From: Hymenobacter terrenus
GTDB taxonomy: Bacteria; Bacteroidota; Bacteroidia; Cytophagales; Hymenobacteraceae
Assembly (NCBI RefSeq): GCF_000972495.1
Contig: NZ_LATM01000020.1
Span: 22,639-86,638, forward strand
Reading direction: 5' to 3'
Length of the DNA stretch: 64,000 nucleotides
Position numbers and translations under genes: made by a program. Position 1 is the first letter of the stretch; every line of letters begins with the position of its first letter. A model generated the notes under the pieces. The model did not search any database and was not told where the DNA came from. It saw only the letters and a program-made list of their open reading frames with translations. Below, piece after piece: positions 43,077 through 51,598 of the stretch.

Positions 43077-43682
43077 ATGAAAATTTACACCAAAAAAGGC
43101 GATGCCGGTACCACTGGCCTTTTCGGCGGCTCGCGCGTGCGCAAAGACGACGTGCGTGTGGAGTGCATGGGCGACCTCGACGAGGCCAATTCTACCCTCG
43201 GCCTGCTACGGGTAAAGCTGGGTGCCGACCATGCCTGGCAGCCGCAGCTCCACCGCATCCAGAAGGATATGATGGACATGATGTCGCACCTGGCACGGCC
43301 TTCGGACACCAAGAAAACCAACACCAACCCCATACCTGCCGATGGCGCCCAGTTTTGTGAGGAGTGGATTGATGAGCTGGAAAATCAAATGACTTCGCCC
43401 TCTGACTACTTCCTGCTGCCCGGCGGTAACGAAATATCCGCTCTCTGCCACGTAGTGCGCACCCAAATGCGCCGGGGCGAGCGCCGCTTGGTGAGCCTGA
43501 TGGCAGTTGATACGGTCGACCCCGTTATTCCCGCTTACATCAATCGTCTATCTGACCTGTTTTTCACCCTGGCCCGCGCCGAGATGGATAAGGCCGGGGT
43601 GGCCGAGGAGAAATGGCAGCTGTTTCTTTACAAGCGCTTTAAGCAAGCTGGCGACACTCCTAAGCCCGAAAATCCTGCATAA
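43077..43682 (+). CDS. PduO-type ATP:cob(I)alamin adenosyltransferase
   Basis: A 201-residue corrinoid adenosyltransferase (PduO type). The N-terminus KIYTKKGDAGTTGLFGGSRV carries the ATP-binding loop. VECMGDLDEANSTLGLLR and the C-terminal REM-like segments (LCHVVRTQMRRGERRLV, YINRLSDLFFTLAR) are all present. It attaches the adenosyl group to the cobalt of cobinamide or cobalamin. The stop codon overlaps the start of cobT by one base (TAATG), indicating translational coupling. Confidence 0.95.
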   Translation: MKIYTKKGDAGTTGLFGGSRVRKDDVRVECMGDLDEANSTLGLLRVKLGADHAWQPQLHRIQKDMMDMMSHLARPSDTKKTNTNPIPADGAQFCEEWIDELENQMTSPSDYFLLPGGNEISALCHVVRTQMRRGERRLVSLMAVDTVDPVIPAYINRLSDLFFTLARAEMDKAGVAEEKWQLFLYKRFKQAGDTPKPENPA

Positions 43683-44725
43683 TGCCTTGGAGTATTTCCC
43701 TGCCTGACACCGCGCTAGCCGCGGCTATCCGGTATAAAATCGATACCAAAACCAAGCCGCTCGGGGCACTCGGACGGCTGGAACCGCTGGCCGAACAAGT
43801 TGCCCTAGTGCAGCAAACCTTAACGCCACAGTTGTGTCGGCCCCACATACTGGTGTTTGCCGCCGACCACGGCATCGCACAGGCCGGTGTGAGCCAATAC
43901 CCGCCCGAAGTAACGCATCAGATGGTCCGCAATTTCGCGGCCGGCGGGGCTGCTATCAATGTTTTTTGCCGCCAAAATGGTCTGAATCTAAGTATTGTGG
44001 ATGCCGGCGTGCGCGGCAGCTTTGCCGACTTGCCCGCCGTGCGGAACGAGAAAATAGCCGAGGGTACCCGCAACTTCACCTACGAGCCCGCCATGAGCGT
44101 CAGCCAGTGCACCGACGCTCTGCAGCGGGGGGCACGGCTAGCCGATGAGCTGCACGCCACCGGGTGCAACGTATTGGGTCTGGGGGAGATGGGCATTGGC
44201 AACACCTCTTCTGCCGCAGTGCTGATGCACCGCCTCACTGGCCATCCCCTGGCCGGGTGCGTGGGCCGTGGCACCGGCCTCAATGAAACCGGTTTAGCTC
44301 GTAAACTCACTACCCTGACACAGGCCGTAGCAGCACATCCCACTGTAGGCGACGACCCGCTGGCGGTACTAGCCACGTTCGGCGGCTTCGAAATCGCGCA
44401 AATGTGCGGGGTACTGCTCCGCGCCGCCGAACACGGCATGCTGCTGCTCATTGATGGCTTTATTGCTTCCGCAGCGCTGCTGGTAGCGGCCCGGCTTGCT
44501 CCATCCGTGTTAGCCTACTGCGTGTTCTGCCACGAGTCGAATGAGCAGGGGCATCGTCTACTACTAGCTGAACTGGGCGGGCAACCTCTGCTGCACCTAG
44601 ACCTGCGGCTAGGCGAAGGCACTGGCTGCGCGCTGGCCTATCCGCTGGTGCAGGCCGCCGTCAATTTACTGAATGAAATGGCGTCCTTTGAAAGCGCAGG
44701 TGTAAGCGACAACTCCGGCACGTAG
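43682..44725 (+). CDS. cobT: Nicotinate-nucleotide-dimethylbenzimidazole phosphoribosyltransferase
   Basis: A 347-residue CobT that makes alpha-ribazole phosphate from DMB and nicotinate mononucleotide. Typical elements are KTKPLGALGRLE near the N-terminus, VFAADHGIAQAGVSQYP, the long RNFAAGGAAINVFC segment, GEMGIGNTSSAAVL and TGRGTGLNETGL-like CVGRGTGLNETGLARK; the catalytic Glu is in LRLGEGTGCALAYP. One-base overlap with the upstream adenosyltransferase gene. Part of the riboswitch operon, ahead of cobS. Confidence 0.95.
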   Translation: MPWSISLPDTALAAAIRYKIDTKTKPLGALGRLEPLAEQVALVQQTLTPQLCRPHILVFAADHGIAQAGVSQYPPEVTHQMVRNFAAGGAAINVFCRQNGLNLSIVDAGVRGSFADLPAVRNEKIAEGTRNFTYEPAMSVSQCTDALQRGARLADELHATGCNVLGLGEMGIGNTSSAAVLMHRLTGHPLAGCVGRGTGLNETGLARKLTTLTQAVAAHPTVGDDPLAVLATFGGFEIAQMCGVLLRAAEHGMLLLIDGFIASAALLVAARLAPSVLAYCVFCHESNEQGHRLLLAELGGQPLLHLDLRLGEGTGCALAYPLVQAAVNLLNEMASFESAGVSDNSGT

Positions 44726-44760
44726 GTTTGTTTTATGCGCTTTCTATCATCTTCCCTGCC

Positions 44761-45564
44761 ATGCCCGATTCCTGGCCTCGCTACCAACTGCGCCTGCTGC
44801 TCACGGCCGTGATGTTCTATACCCGACTGCCCTGTCCGCGCTGGGTAGGCCACGAGGCAGAGCAACTCAACCGGGCCACTGTTTACTTCCCCCTTATTGG
44901 CTGGCTGGTGGGTGCCGTAACGGCTGGCGTATACTGGTGCGCGGCCTTGCTTTGGCCGCCACCGGTGGCCGTGCTGCTAAGCACTGGCGCCGGAGTGCTG
45001 CTCACAGGAGCTTTTCACGAAGATGGGCTGGCGGATGTGTGCGACGGCTTCGGTGGTGGCTGGACACGGACGCGCATCCTCGATATCATGAAGGACAGTC
45101 GCGTCGGCACCTACGGGCTGGTGGGGCTAGGCCTAGTGATGGCCATAAAAGTGGCGGCGCTGAGCGGCGCTGCCGCTACTCCGTTTGGGTCTAGCTTCAC
45201 GGTGCCAGTACTGCTCGTTGTAGCTCACCCACTGAGCCGCTTCACGGCCCTTACCTTTGTGCGCACTCTCCCCTACGCTCGGGCCGACCTAGATGATGGC
45301 AAAGCCAAGCCCGTAGCCCAGAGCATGCCAAACCGCCGCCTAGCGGCAGCAGCCCTGCTGGGACTGGCGCCCCTGGTCACGCTGGCGATGTGGCAACAGC
45401 AGCTGGCACTCCTGTGGGTACTCCTGCCGCTGTTGATTTTGCAAATAATGCTCGGCCGCTGGTTCAACAAATGGCTGGGTGGCTACACCGGTGACTGCCT
45501 GGGTGCCACTCAACAGCTGGCTGAGGCCCTCATTTATTTATCCTTGACCGTGCACTTGGCATGA
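44761..45564 (+). CDS. cobS: Adenosylcobinamide-GDP ribazoletransferase (cobalamin synthase)
   Basis: A 267-residue membrane enzyme that joins adenosylcobinamide-GDP to alpha-ribazole (phosphate), the last assembly step of cobalamin. It has the metal-binding GAFHEDGLADVCDGFGGG motif with the conserved acidic residues, the segment ILDIMKDSRVGTYGLVGLGL, and five to six membrane helices. The ATG at 44761 is preferred over an upstream in-frame start at 44728, since family members begin with a short helix. It ends in an ATGA overlap with cobC. Confidence 0.95.
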   Translation: MPDSWPRYQLRLLLTAVMFYTRLPCPRWVGHEAEQLNRATVYFPLIGWLVGAVTAGVYWCAALLWPPPVAVLLSTGAGVLLTGAFHEDGLADVCDGFGGGWTRTRILDIMKDSRVGTYGLVGLGLVMAIKVAALSGAAATPFGSSFTVPVLLVVAHPLSRFTALTFVRTLPYARADLDDGKAKPVAQSMPNRRLAAAALLGLAPLVTLAMWQQQLALLWVLLPLLILQIMLGRWFNKWLGGYTGDCLGATQQLAEALIYLSLTVHLA

Positions 45565-46124
45565 CCATTTATCTCATTCGCCATACCGCTGTACAGGCGC
45601 TTGGTCTCTGCTACGGCCATCACGACGTACCCTTAGCCGCTACCTTCGCCGCCGAAGCCGCACAGCTCAGTGCCAAGCTGCCAATAGCCCCCACCGAAGG
45701 CCATCGGGCTTTCAGCAGCCCCGCCGTACGCTGCTTAACCTTAGCCGCAGCCATAGCCACCAATGTCACGCCCGATGAGCGCCTACGCGAGATGCACTTC
45801 GGTACCTGGGAAAACCGCTTGTGGAACGACCTACCGCCCACAGAAACCGCGCCGTGGATGGAAGATTATGTGACACTGGCTCCACCCAGTGGCGAAACCT
45901 TTGGCGCCGTGCAACAGCGAGCCGTCGATTTCCTCGCTGAACTGGCTACCGACGGAGAAGAACCTCTGCTGGTATTTACCCACGGCGGCACCATTCGGGC
46001 ATTAGTATGTCACTGCCTGGATATCCCACTACGAAATGCTTTCCAGTTGCGCATTGATTTCGCGTCTATCACAAAGCTGCAAAAGCAACACGGCCGCTGG
46101 AATCTTCTTACATTAAATAGTTGA
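45561..46124 (+). CDS. cobC: Alpha-ribazole phosphatase, histidine phosphatase family
   Basis: A 187-residue histidine phosphatase. The catalytic RHT motif is at residues 7-9 (YLIRHTAV), MHFGTWENRLWNDL is typical of CobC, and the second catalytic histidine is in FTHGGTIRALV. CobC removes the phosphate from alpha-ribazole phosphate or adenosylcobalamin phosphate. It overlaps cobS by four bases (ATGA) and closes the operon, followed by a terminator at 46180-46210. The active-site residues are intact. Confidence 0.93.
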   Translation: MTIYLIRHTAVQALGLCYGHHDVPLAATFAAEAAQLSAKLPIAPTEGHRAFSSPAVRCLTLAAAIATNVTPDERLREMHFGTWENRLWNDLPPTETAPWMEDYVTLAPPSGETFGAVQQRAVDFLAELATDGEEPLLVFTHGGTIRALVCHCLDIPLRNAFQLRIDFASITKLQKQHGRWNLLTLNS

Positions 46125-46179
46125 GCGAATAAAATCGGCAGAAAGAATAGGTTAACTTTCAACCTACCTATAAACGCAA

Positions 46180-46210
46180 AAAATCCCGCTAGAAGGTCTA
46201 GCGGGATTTT
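46180..46210. terminator. Bidirectional terminator between the cob operon and the T6SS region
   Basis: AAAATCCCGCTAGA (46180-46193) pairs with TCTAGCGGGATTTT (46197-46210), with a 3-base loop. The A and T tails work in both directions, for cobC and for the convergent hcp gene. Confidence 0.9.
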
Positions 46211-46231
46211 CCATCGATTTGTAATTAGTGG

Positions 46232-46633
46232 TTATACCCACTTGTTGTCCAGCGAGGCGCCGTTTACGTCGATTTTGTTAGCCGAGATAACCAGGCTCAA
46301 CACCATCGAAGCTTGCGTTTCAGCACCACGAGCGTCGAAAGTCTCGGTGTAACCTACGCAGTAGGCTTCTTTGAAGGCAATTTCCTTCATTTTCGAGTCT
46401 TGGTCACCGCGCTTGAACACGATTTTACCATCGGCACGCTTGTAGGGGTCAAGCATCCAGCTGATCAGCTTCACGCTGTCGGTTGATACGACGGTTACCT
46501 TGATGGTACCACCCTGCACAACAGAGGAGGGACGTCCTTTGTCATCGGTAGTTTGATTGAAGGAGTAGCTGGAGCTTACTACTTCACATTCTTCGCTGCC
46601 AGCAGCGTCAAAAACAGCACTGAAAGAGGCCAT
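46232..46633 (-). CDS. tssD: T6SS tube protein Hcp/TssD (copy 1)
   Basis: A 133-residue Hcp of the Bacteroidota type. It starts with MASFSAVFDAAGSEECEVVS, has TTDDKGRPSSVVQGGTIKVT, ISWMLDPYKRADGKIVF and EIAFKEAYCVGYTETF, and ends LVISANKIDVNGASLDNKWV. Hcp rings stack to form the inner tube of the T6SS needle. Among the three intact copies this one has the most typical form (the others are at 56836 and 57263), and its pattern SYSFNQxTDxxGRP matches structural Hcp of T6SS-iii. A -7 box lies at 46692-46699. It is transcribed separately from tssBC. Confidence 0.9.
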   Translation of the reverse strand: MASFSAVFDAAGSEECEVVSSSYSFNQTTDDKGRPSSVVQGGTIKVTVVSTDSVKLISWMLDPYKRADGKIVFKRGDQDSKMKEIAFKEAYCVGYTETFDARGAETQASMVLSLVISANKIDVNGASLDNKWV

Positions 46634-46691
46634 GTGGTAAAGGGGTTTGGTGAAAAAAATGGTTTGTGGAAAAAACTAAAATACTACAAGA

Positions 46692-46699
46692 CAAATATA
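46692..46699 (-). promoter_or_regulatory. -7 box for hcp copy 1
   Basis: The minus strand reads TATATTTG, an exact TAnnTTTG, 59 bases before the ATG at 46633. Confidence 0.55.
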
Positions 46700-46813
46700 C
46701 GAAGAAGGCGTGAATAAGTTGAGCTTAAAAGCTATTTTTATGTTATCATATTTTATGATGTCTCAACATGATGGGACACATAAGCATGATAACCTTTCAA
46801 AATAGCCATAAAC

Positions 46814-48184
46814 CTACTGTTGAGCGTACTCAGCATTCCAATCACGGCCCGGATTGTCCGGGTCATCCCCCTTCGTACCGTCGAGTGAAACAAGGAACGT
46901 TTTAGCTGGGAAATAAGGAACCATGTGAATATCGAGAAGAATCCGGTCCTTTTGCTCCGGGTCGCGCTCAAACTTCTTGAGCGAAAACTTCTCGATTAAT
47001 TTACCGGGCCCGGCAATACCGTCGAGGAAGCGTACAATCTGGTTCTGGATATCCATCCGCATATTGTGGTCCCAGTTTTCGAAGGCCCGACGGTTGAGAA
47101 AGTCAATCAGTACCTTGGTCACGTAGTCGAACACCCGGACGACTGAATAAGTCTGGAGGCCAATATTATCACCATTGAACAAGGTCTTGGCCGAAAAGGC
47201 CATTACCCGACCGTATTCGTTAACCATTGGCACAAGGCCAATTTTTTCCAGATTGGCAATCTCACTCTTACGTAACGGAAACTTGACACCGTCTACTTCA
47301 TTGATGGTACCATGCTTACGACCAGCCGTTACCTGCGAAGCTAGCGTGGCGTAGATACGGCCCGCCAATGCCGACGATGGCGGCACGAATAAGTCTTCCT
47401 CCTCGCCTATTTCTTCCATTTTGCCCCGGCCCACGAGCCAGTTGGCCGTCATAACGACATTGGACTTGTAAGCATCACCACCTGTAAGGTTAGCTTCCTC
47501 AAACAGCTCGATGACGTCTTCGGGAGTATCGTAATGCTCGAAGTCAGTAACGAGCATTACCTTATTTTTATGGGCTATTTTGGCCCATTTGTCTATCACC
47601 TTATTTGATCCCAAATAACCGGGCACTACCAACAATGAGTAGTTATCGCGCAGGTCGAGACGGTCATAGTTCTGCTCCATCTCTGCCGATACGGCATCAA
47701 TAAAAGTCGTATTGTCCAAATCCTGCAGCTGGTCTTTATCTGCATTCATAATGGACACGTTTTTAACTTCGTCCTGATCCGTATTCCGGAAAAACAAGGC
47801 CACCGACCGATACGCTTGCTCCAGTTCGTGCGTGGCCTCAACTGCTTTTTTCAGGTTGTCAGTCAGCAGGTGTTGGGCGGCTTCTACGCGCTTTTCACCT
47901 TGCTCCACGGCGTCGGCTACTGTAGTGCTTTCGCTCAAAAGCGAGTGCCACAGCGCCAAACGTTTCTTTAACTGCTTGCGGTCGTTCTTTTTGCTTTCTT
48001 CGGAGAGAAAAATCTTTTTGCGGGCCTTTTTCTCCGGGTTGAGGTTAGAAGTACCATCAATAGTGGTTTCGAGCAAATCGAACCCACCTACTTTGAGCAG
48101 GGCCTGCGTGCTTTGTTCAAGAGCCGGGGCTGCCTCACGATTGCGGTAGCCGGCGGCGGCAGCATCTTGCTGTTCGAGTGCCAT
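46814..48184 (-). CDS. tssC: T6SS sheath subunit TssC (Bacteroidota type)
   Basis: A 456-residue large sheath protein of T6SS-iii. It has LFVPPSSALAGRIYATLASQ, KFPLRKSEIANLEKIGLVPM and YGRVMAFSAKTLFNGDNIGL in the centre, NYSLLVVPGYLGSNKVIDKW earlier, and a C-terminal core (ILLDIHMVPYFPAKTFLVSL). TssC with TssB forms the contractile sheath around Hcp. It follows tssB by 46 bases on the minus strand. Start at 48184. The N-terminal region is charged and helical. Confidence 0.93.
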   Translation of the reverse strand: MALEQQDAAAAGYRNREAAPALEQSTQALLKVGGFDLLETTIDGTSNLNPEKKARKKIFLSEESKKNDRKQLKKRLALWHSLLSESTTVADAVEQGEKRVEAAQHLLTDNLKKAVEATHELEQAYRSVALFFRNTDQDEVKNVSIMNADKDQLQDLDNTTFIDAVSAEMEQNYDRLDLRDNYSLLVVPGYLGSNKVIDKWAKIAHKNKVMLVTDFEHYDTPEDVIELFEEANLTGGDAYKSNVVMTANWLVGRGKMEEIGEEEDLFVPPSSALAGRIYATLASQVTAGRKHGTINEVDGVKFPLRKSEIANLEKIGLVPMVNEYGRVMAFSAKTLFNGDNIGLQTYSVVRVFDYVTKVLIDFLNRRAFENWDHNMRMDIQNQIVRFLDGIAGPGKLIEKFSLKKFERDPEQKDRILLDIHMVPYFPAKTFLVSLDGTKGDDPDNPGRDWNAEYAQQ

Positions 48185-48230
48185 AAATTAAGTGTAGGGA
48201 AAGGCAATTAGTTGAGATATGGAACCTGGA

Positions 48231-48671
48231 CTATTCCAGCTCGTCCATCATGGCTTGCACAGCAGCCAGAAATGCAGCTCTGGTTTCGGGGTTCTCCAGA
48301 GCTGTTTTCAGGATTTTGTTTGATTTGAGCTGACGCAGCAATTTTTGTAGGTCGTCGGTTTCGGCAGATAAGCTCTGCAAAAAATTGCTTTGGCTGATGA
48401 TGCCCTTCTTGCCAAAGTCACCCAAGGTTGAGAAATGCAGTTTTTCTGGCACTGTAGCTCCATCCGCATTGTCAAACTCGACAGATACTTCCGGTTTGAA
48501 GTGCGCAAATACTGCCTCGGGGGTCTTGAGACCTTCGACCACTATAGGCTTCAACGGCGTGTTGGTGGTGAGCTTTTGCACCAGCAAGGTGCGATTGAGC
48601 GGGATGTCTGATATTGCTTCGGAGGCAATGTCGAGCTTACGCTCCTGGCCGCCAATTCCGTACGTATACAT
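48231..48671 (-). CDS. tssB: T6SS sheath subunit TssB (Bacteroidota type)
   Basis: A 146-residue small sheath protein. It begins MYTYGIGGQERKLDIASEAI and has LNRTLLVQKLTTNTPLKPIV, GLKTPEAVFAHFKPEVSVEF and the typical end KTALENPETRAAFLAAV. The ATG at 48671 is chosen because a TAnnTTTG box at 48713-48720 lies just upstream; a longer in-frame start at 48749 would include it. With tssC it forms the sheath operon. ClpV on the other strand recycles the contracted sheath. Confidence 0.9.
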   Translation of the reverse strand: MYTYGIGGQERKLDIASEAISDIPLNRTLLVQKLTTNTPLKPIVVEGLKTPEAVFAHFKPEVSVEFDNADGATVPEKLHFSTLGDFGKKGIISQSNFLQSLSAETDDLQKLLRQLKSNKILKTALENPETRAAFLAAVQAMMDELE

Positions 48672-48712
48672 AGAAGTTGTGGGAGGTGTGGAAGGTGGGG
48701 CAACTGAACGTG

Positions 48713-48720
48713 CAAATATA
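48713..48720 (-). promoter_or_regulatory. -7 box for tssBC
   Basis: The minus strand reads TATATTTG, an exact TAnnTTTG, 42 bases before the tssB ATG at 48671. It supports the shorter start. Confidence 0.55.
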
Positions 48721-48947
48721 CGTCGTAACCAACCAGTGAATATATTCATTAAGCCAACTAATTTTTGGCTTACGGATGGAGTAGAACCAAATGTTAGGGC
48801 TAATGTACAGGTTTTCCTTGGATAGGAAGTCTGACTTAGTTGATGATGGCCGAAAATTAATAGAAAAATTAGTAATAAACCACCTCATCTGATTGCACGT
48901 AGCCGAAACTCCGCAGTACTTTGCACTTCACTATATTGGAAACGCCG

Positions 48948-51530
48948 GTGGCATATTCTGACAACCTCAAACGCAGCCTGCATATTGCGCAAGCCGTAGC
49001 CCACGAATACCGCCAGCAGCACTACGCTGCCCCGCATCTACTCACTGCCTTACTGCACAATGAGATAGGATTAGCCTCGTGGCTCGTAGCAGTTCTGGAC
49101 AAAGACATTCATTATTTGCGCGAGTGGGCTGAAGTTCGGCTCGAAGACCAGCCCAAGGCCGCCCGCCCACCCGAGATGCCTACTCCCGACCCGGGTGTGC
49201 AGCAAGTGCTCGAGATGGCCGACTTGGTAGCTTTGCAGCTCTCCCGCGACTATACCGACCCACTTTGCACCTTGTCGGCACTGTTGCGTCCGGGCCTAGC
49301 GTTCACGGCGGACCAACTAAAGTCTCTTCCACTTACTCAGAAAGAGGTGATGGATGCAGCACAGGCAGAAATGCCGGCCCCCGCAGTGGTAGCAGGTGCT
49401 GACCCGAGTGCCGCCACCACTGGCGCGGCACCAGCTGGCAAAGGTGGAGCGTTAGCCACCTATTGCACCGACAAAACGGCACAGGCGCGCAATGGCAAGC
49501 TAGACCCCATCGTGGGGCGCGACCGGGAAATCCGGCTGGTGGCTGAAATTCTGGGCCGCCGGACTAAGCCCAACGTGTTGCTCATCGGGGAGCCGGGCGT
49601 GGGCAAATCGGCCTTGGTTGAAGGCTTTGCCCAACAGATTGCCCAAGGACTGGTACCAACGCACTTGCGCGAGGTGACTTTATTTGAACTGGACTTGGGC
49701 ACGCTCGTGGCTGGGGCCTCTTATAAGGGCGAAGTGGAGGACCGGATTAAGAAGGTGCTAACGGAAATCAAGCAGTACACTCGGGCAATTCTGTTTATTG
49801 ATGAGATTCACGTGCTGCTCGACCCCAAGGGTAGTGCTGGCAGCGGCATTGCGCAGCTACTCAAGCCAGAGCTGGCGCGGGGTGAACTGACCGTTATCGG
49901 GGCGACGACCAACGATGAGTACCGCCAATACATCGAAAAAGATGAAGCTTTTAATCGTCGCTTCGATATTGTACGTGTGGAGGAACCATCCATTGTGGTG
50001 GCCGAGCGGATGCTAGAACGGGTGCTGCCTATTTATGCCACCCACCATGGGCTGACGCTGGGTGAAGGCACCATAGCCGAAGCCGTGCGCCTAGCCAAAC
50101 GCTACCTGAAGGACCGGCAACTGCCCGACTCAGCCATCGACTTGGTGGACCGCACGATGGCGGCTATTCGCATGCTCGACGAACAGGCCGTGGCAGGGCT
50201 TACACAACTGCAAACCGAATTTGATGCCTTAACGGCGCGCCGGGAGGAGTTTGAGGAAGCGGATTATCTGCGCGAACTGCGCTGGTTTTTATATCAAGTG
50301 CAAAACCAAGTCAGTCAGCTCTGGCTGAACCAACTGGAGAACGAGCAGCAACCCGAAACCCTGGAAACAAGCACCGAACTGGAAACCTACCTGCGTGAGA
50401 TTCTGAGCGCCGTGCTTGGCCTAGCCGATACCAAGAAGGAAAGCGTAGAGAAGCAGGACATTGCAGCCATTGTATCGGGCAAAACCGGTATTCCGTTGGG
50501 CAAGCTGCAAAGCAATGAGCGTGAGAAACTGCTCAACATGGATCAGATTCTGCAGAAACGCGTGGTGGGGCAGGATTTTGCGGTGCGGGCCATGTGCGCG
50601 GCCATCCTAGAGGCGCGGTCAGGACTGACAAAGGCCGGTCAGCCCATCGGTTCATTCTTCTTGCTGGGGCCTACTGGCACTGGGAAGACAGAGCTGGCGA
50701 AAGCACTGGCGGACTTTCTTTTCAACGACGAGTCTTTTCTTATCCGCTTCGACATGTCGGAGTTTAAGGAAGAGCACTCGGCAGCGCTACTGTATGGCGC
50801 ACCTCCCGGCTACGTGGGCTACGAGGAAGGCGGCCTGCTGGTGAATAAAATCCGGGAGAAGCCTTACTCGGTGGTGCTGTTCGATGAAATCGAGAAGGCT
50901 CACCCATCGGTGTTCGACATTTTCCTGCAAATCCTGGATGAGGGCCGCCTGCATGACCGCCTGGGCCGAGAAGGCGATTTTTCCAACGCTGTTATTCTGT
51001 TTACCTCTAATATTGGCTCAGAACAGATTAGCACTGCTTTTGCAGCTGGCCAAGCGCCCGTTGCTACGGAGCTGATGGAAACCATGGCCCGTTATTTCCG
51101 CCCAGAATTTCTGGCTCGCCTCACCGAAATCGTGCCCTTTGCGCCTATCTCAGAAGAGAATGTGGGCCGCATCTTCGACATCCACCTGCGGCCGTTGCTG
51201 GAGCAGTTGCGGCGGCAAGGCATTACTCTCAATCTCAGCGCGGAAGCCCGCGAGCATCTGGCATTATCGGGTTTCACGCCGCGCTACGGCGCACGACCTA
51301 TTACGGGCGTGATTCGGCAGCAGCTGCGGCGGCCTATCTCGCGGCTCATCGTGAGCGGCGAGGCCCGCAAAGGCACGGTACTGAGTCTCAGCAAGCCCGA
51401 AGGCAGCGACGAGGTAACGTGGACCACCACGCAGCAAGCCGACGCACCTGAACCATTAGCTACAGTAGAATCAGCACTTGAGCAAGGCGAGCTGGCACCT
51501 GCCGAAACAGTCGGCACTACCGCTACCTAA
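48948..51530 (+). CDS. clpV: T6SS sheath-recycling ATPase ClpV/TssH
   Basis: An 860-residue double AAA+ ATPase of the ClpB/ClpV family. Walker A 1 is GEPGVGKS (214-221 from the chosen start) and Walker A 2 GPTGTGKTE (about 573), with Walker B motifs AILFIDEIHVLLD and VVLFDEIEKAHPS. The N-terminal Clp_N domain (NLKRSLHIAQAVAHEYRQQH) is intact, and the linker coiled coil is short. It disassembles contracted TssBC sheaths. The frame is open from a TTG at 48921, but GTG 48948 (VAYSDNLKRSLHIAQ) aligns with relatives. It is divergent from tssBC and followed by an Hcp-effector relic. Confidence 0.93.
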   Translation: MAYSDNLKRSLHIAQAVAHEYRQQHYAAPHLLTALLHNEIGLASWLVAVLDKDIHYLREWAEVRLEDQPKAARPPEMPTPDPGVQQVLEMADLVALQLSRDYTDPLCTLSALLRPGLAFTADQLKSLPLTQKEVMDAAQAEMPAPAVVAGADPSAATTGAAPAGKGGALATYCTDKTAQARNGKLDPIVGRDREIRLVAEILGRRTKPNVLLIGEPGVGKSALVEGFAQQIAQGLVPTHLREVTLFELDLGTLVAGASYKGEVEDRIKKVLTEIKQYTRAILFIDEIHVLLDPKGSAGSGIAQLLKPELARGELTVIGATTNDEYRQYIEKDEAFNRRFDIVRVEEPSIVVAERMLERVLPIYATHHGLTLGEGTIAEAVRLAKRYLKDRQLPDSAIDLVDRTMAAIRMLDEQAVAGLTQLQTEFDALTARREEFEEADYLRELRWFLYQVQNQVSQLWLNQLENEQQPETLETSTELETYLREILSAVLGLADTKKESVEKQDIAAIVSGKTGIPLGKLQSNEREKLLNMDQILQKRVVGQDFAVRAMCAAILEARSGLTKAGQPIGSFFLLGPTGTGKTELAKALADFLFNDESFLIRFDMSEFKEEHSAALLYGAPPGYVGYEEGGLLVNKIREKPYSVVLFDEIEKAHPSVFDIFLQILDEGRLHDRLGREGDFSNAVILFTSNIGSEQISTAFAAGQAPVATELMETMARYFRPEFLARLTEIVPFAPISEENVGRIFDIHLRPLLEQLRRQGITLNLSAEAREHLALSGFTPRYGARPITGVIRQQLRRPISRLIVSGEARKGTVLSLSKPEGSDEVTWTTTQQADAPEPLATVESALEQGELAPAETVGTTAT

Positions 51531-51598
51531 GTCAGTTTCATCATGTGAATCACGTTTTGGCCTCCATTCTCGGCAGTTTTACTTATTCCTGAATACTT

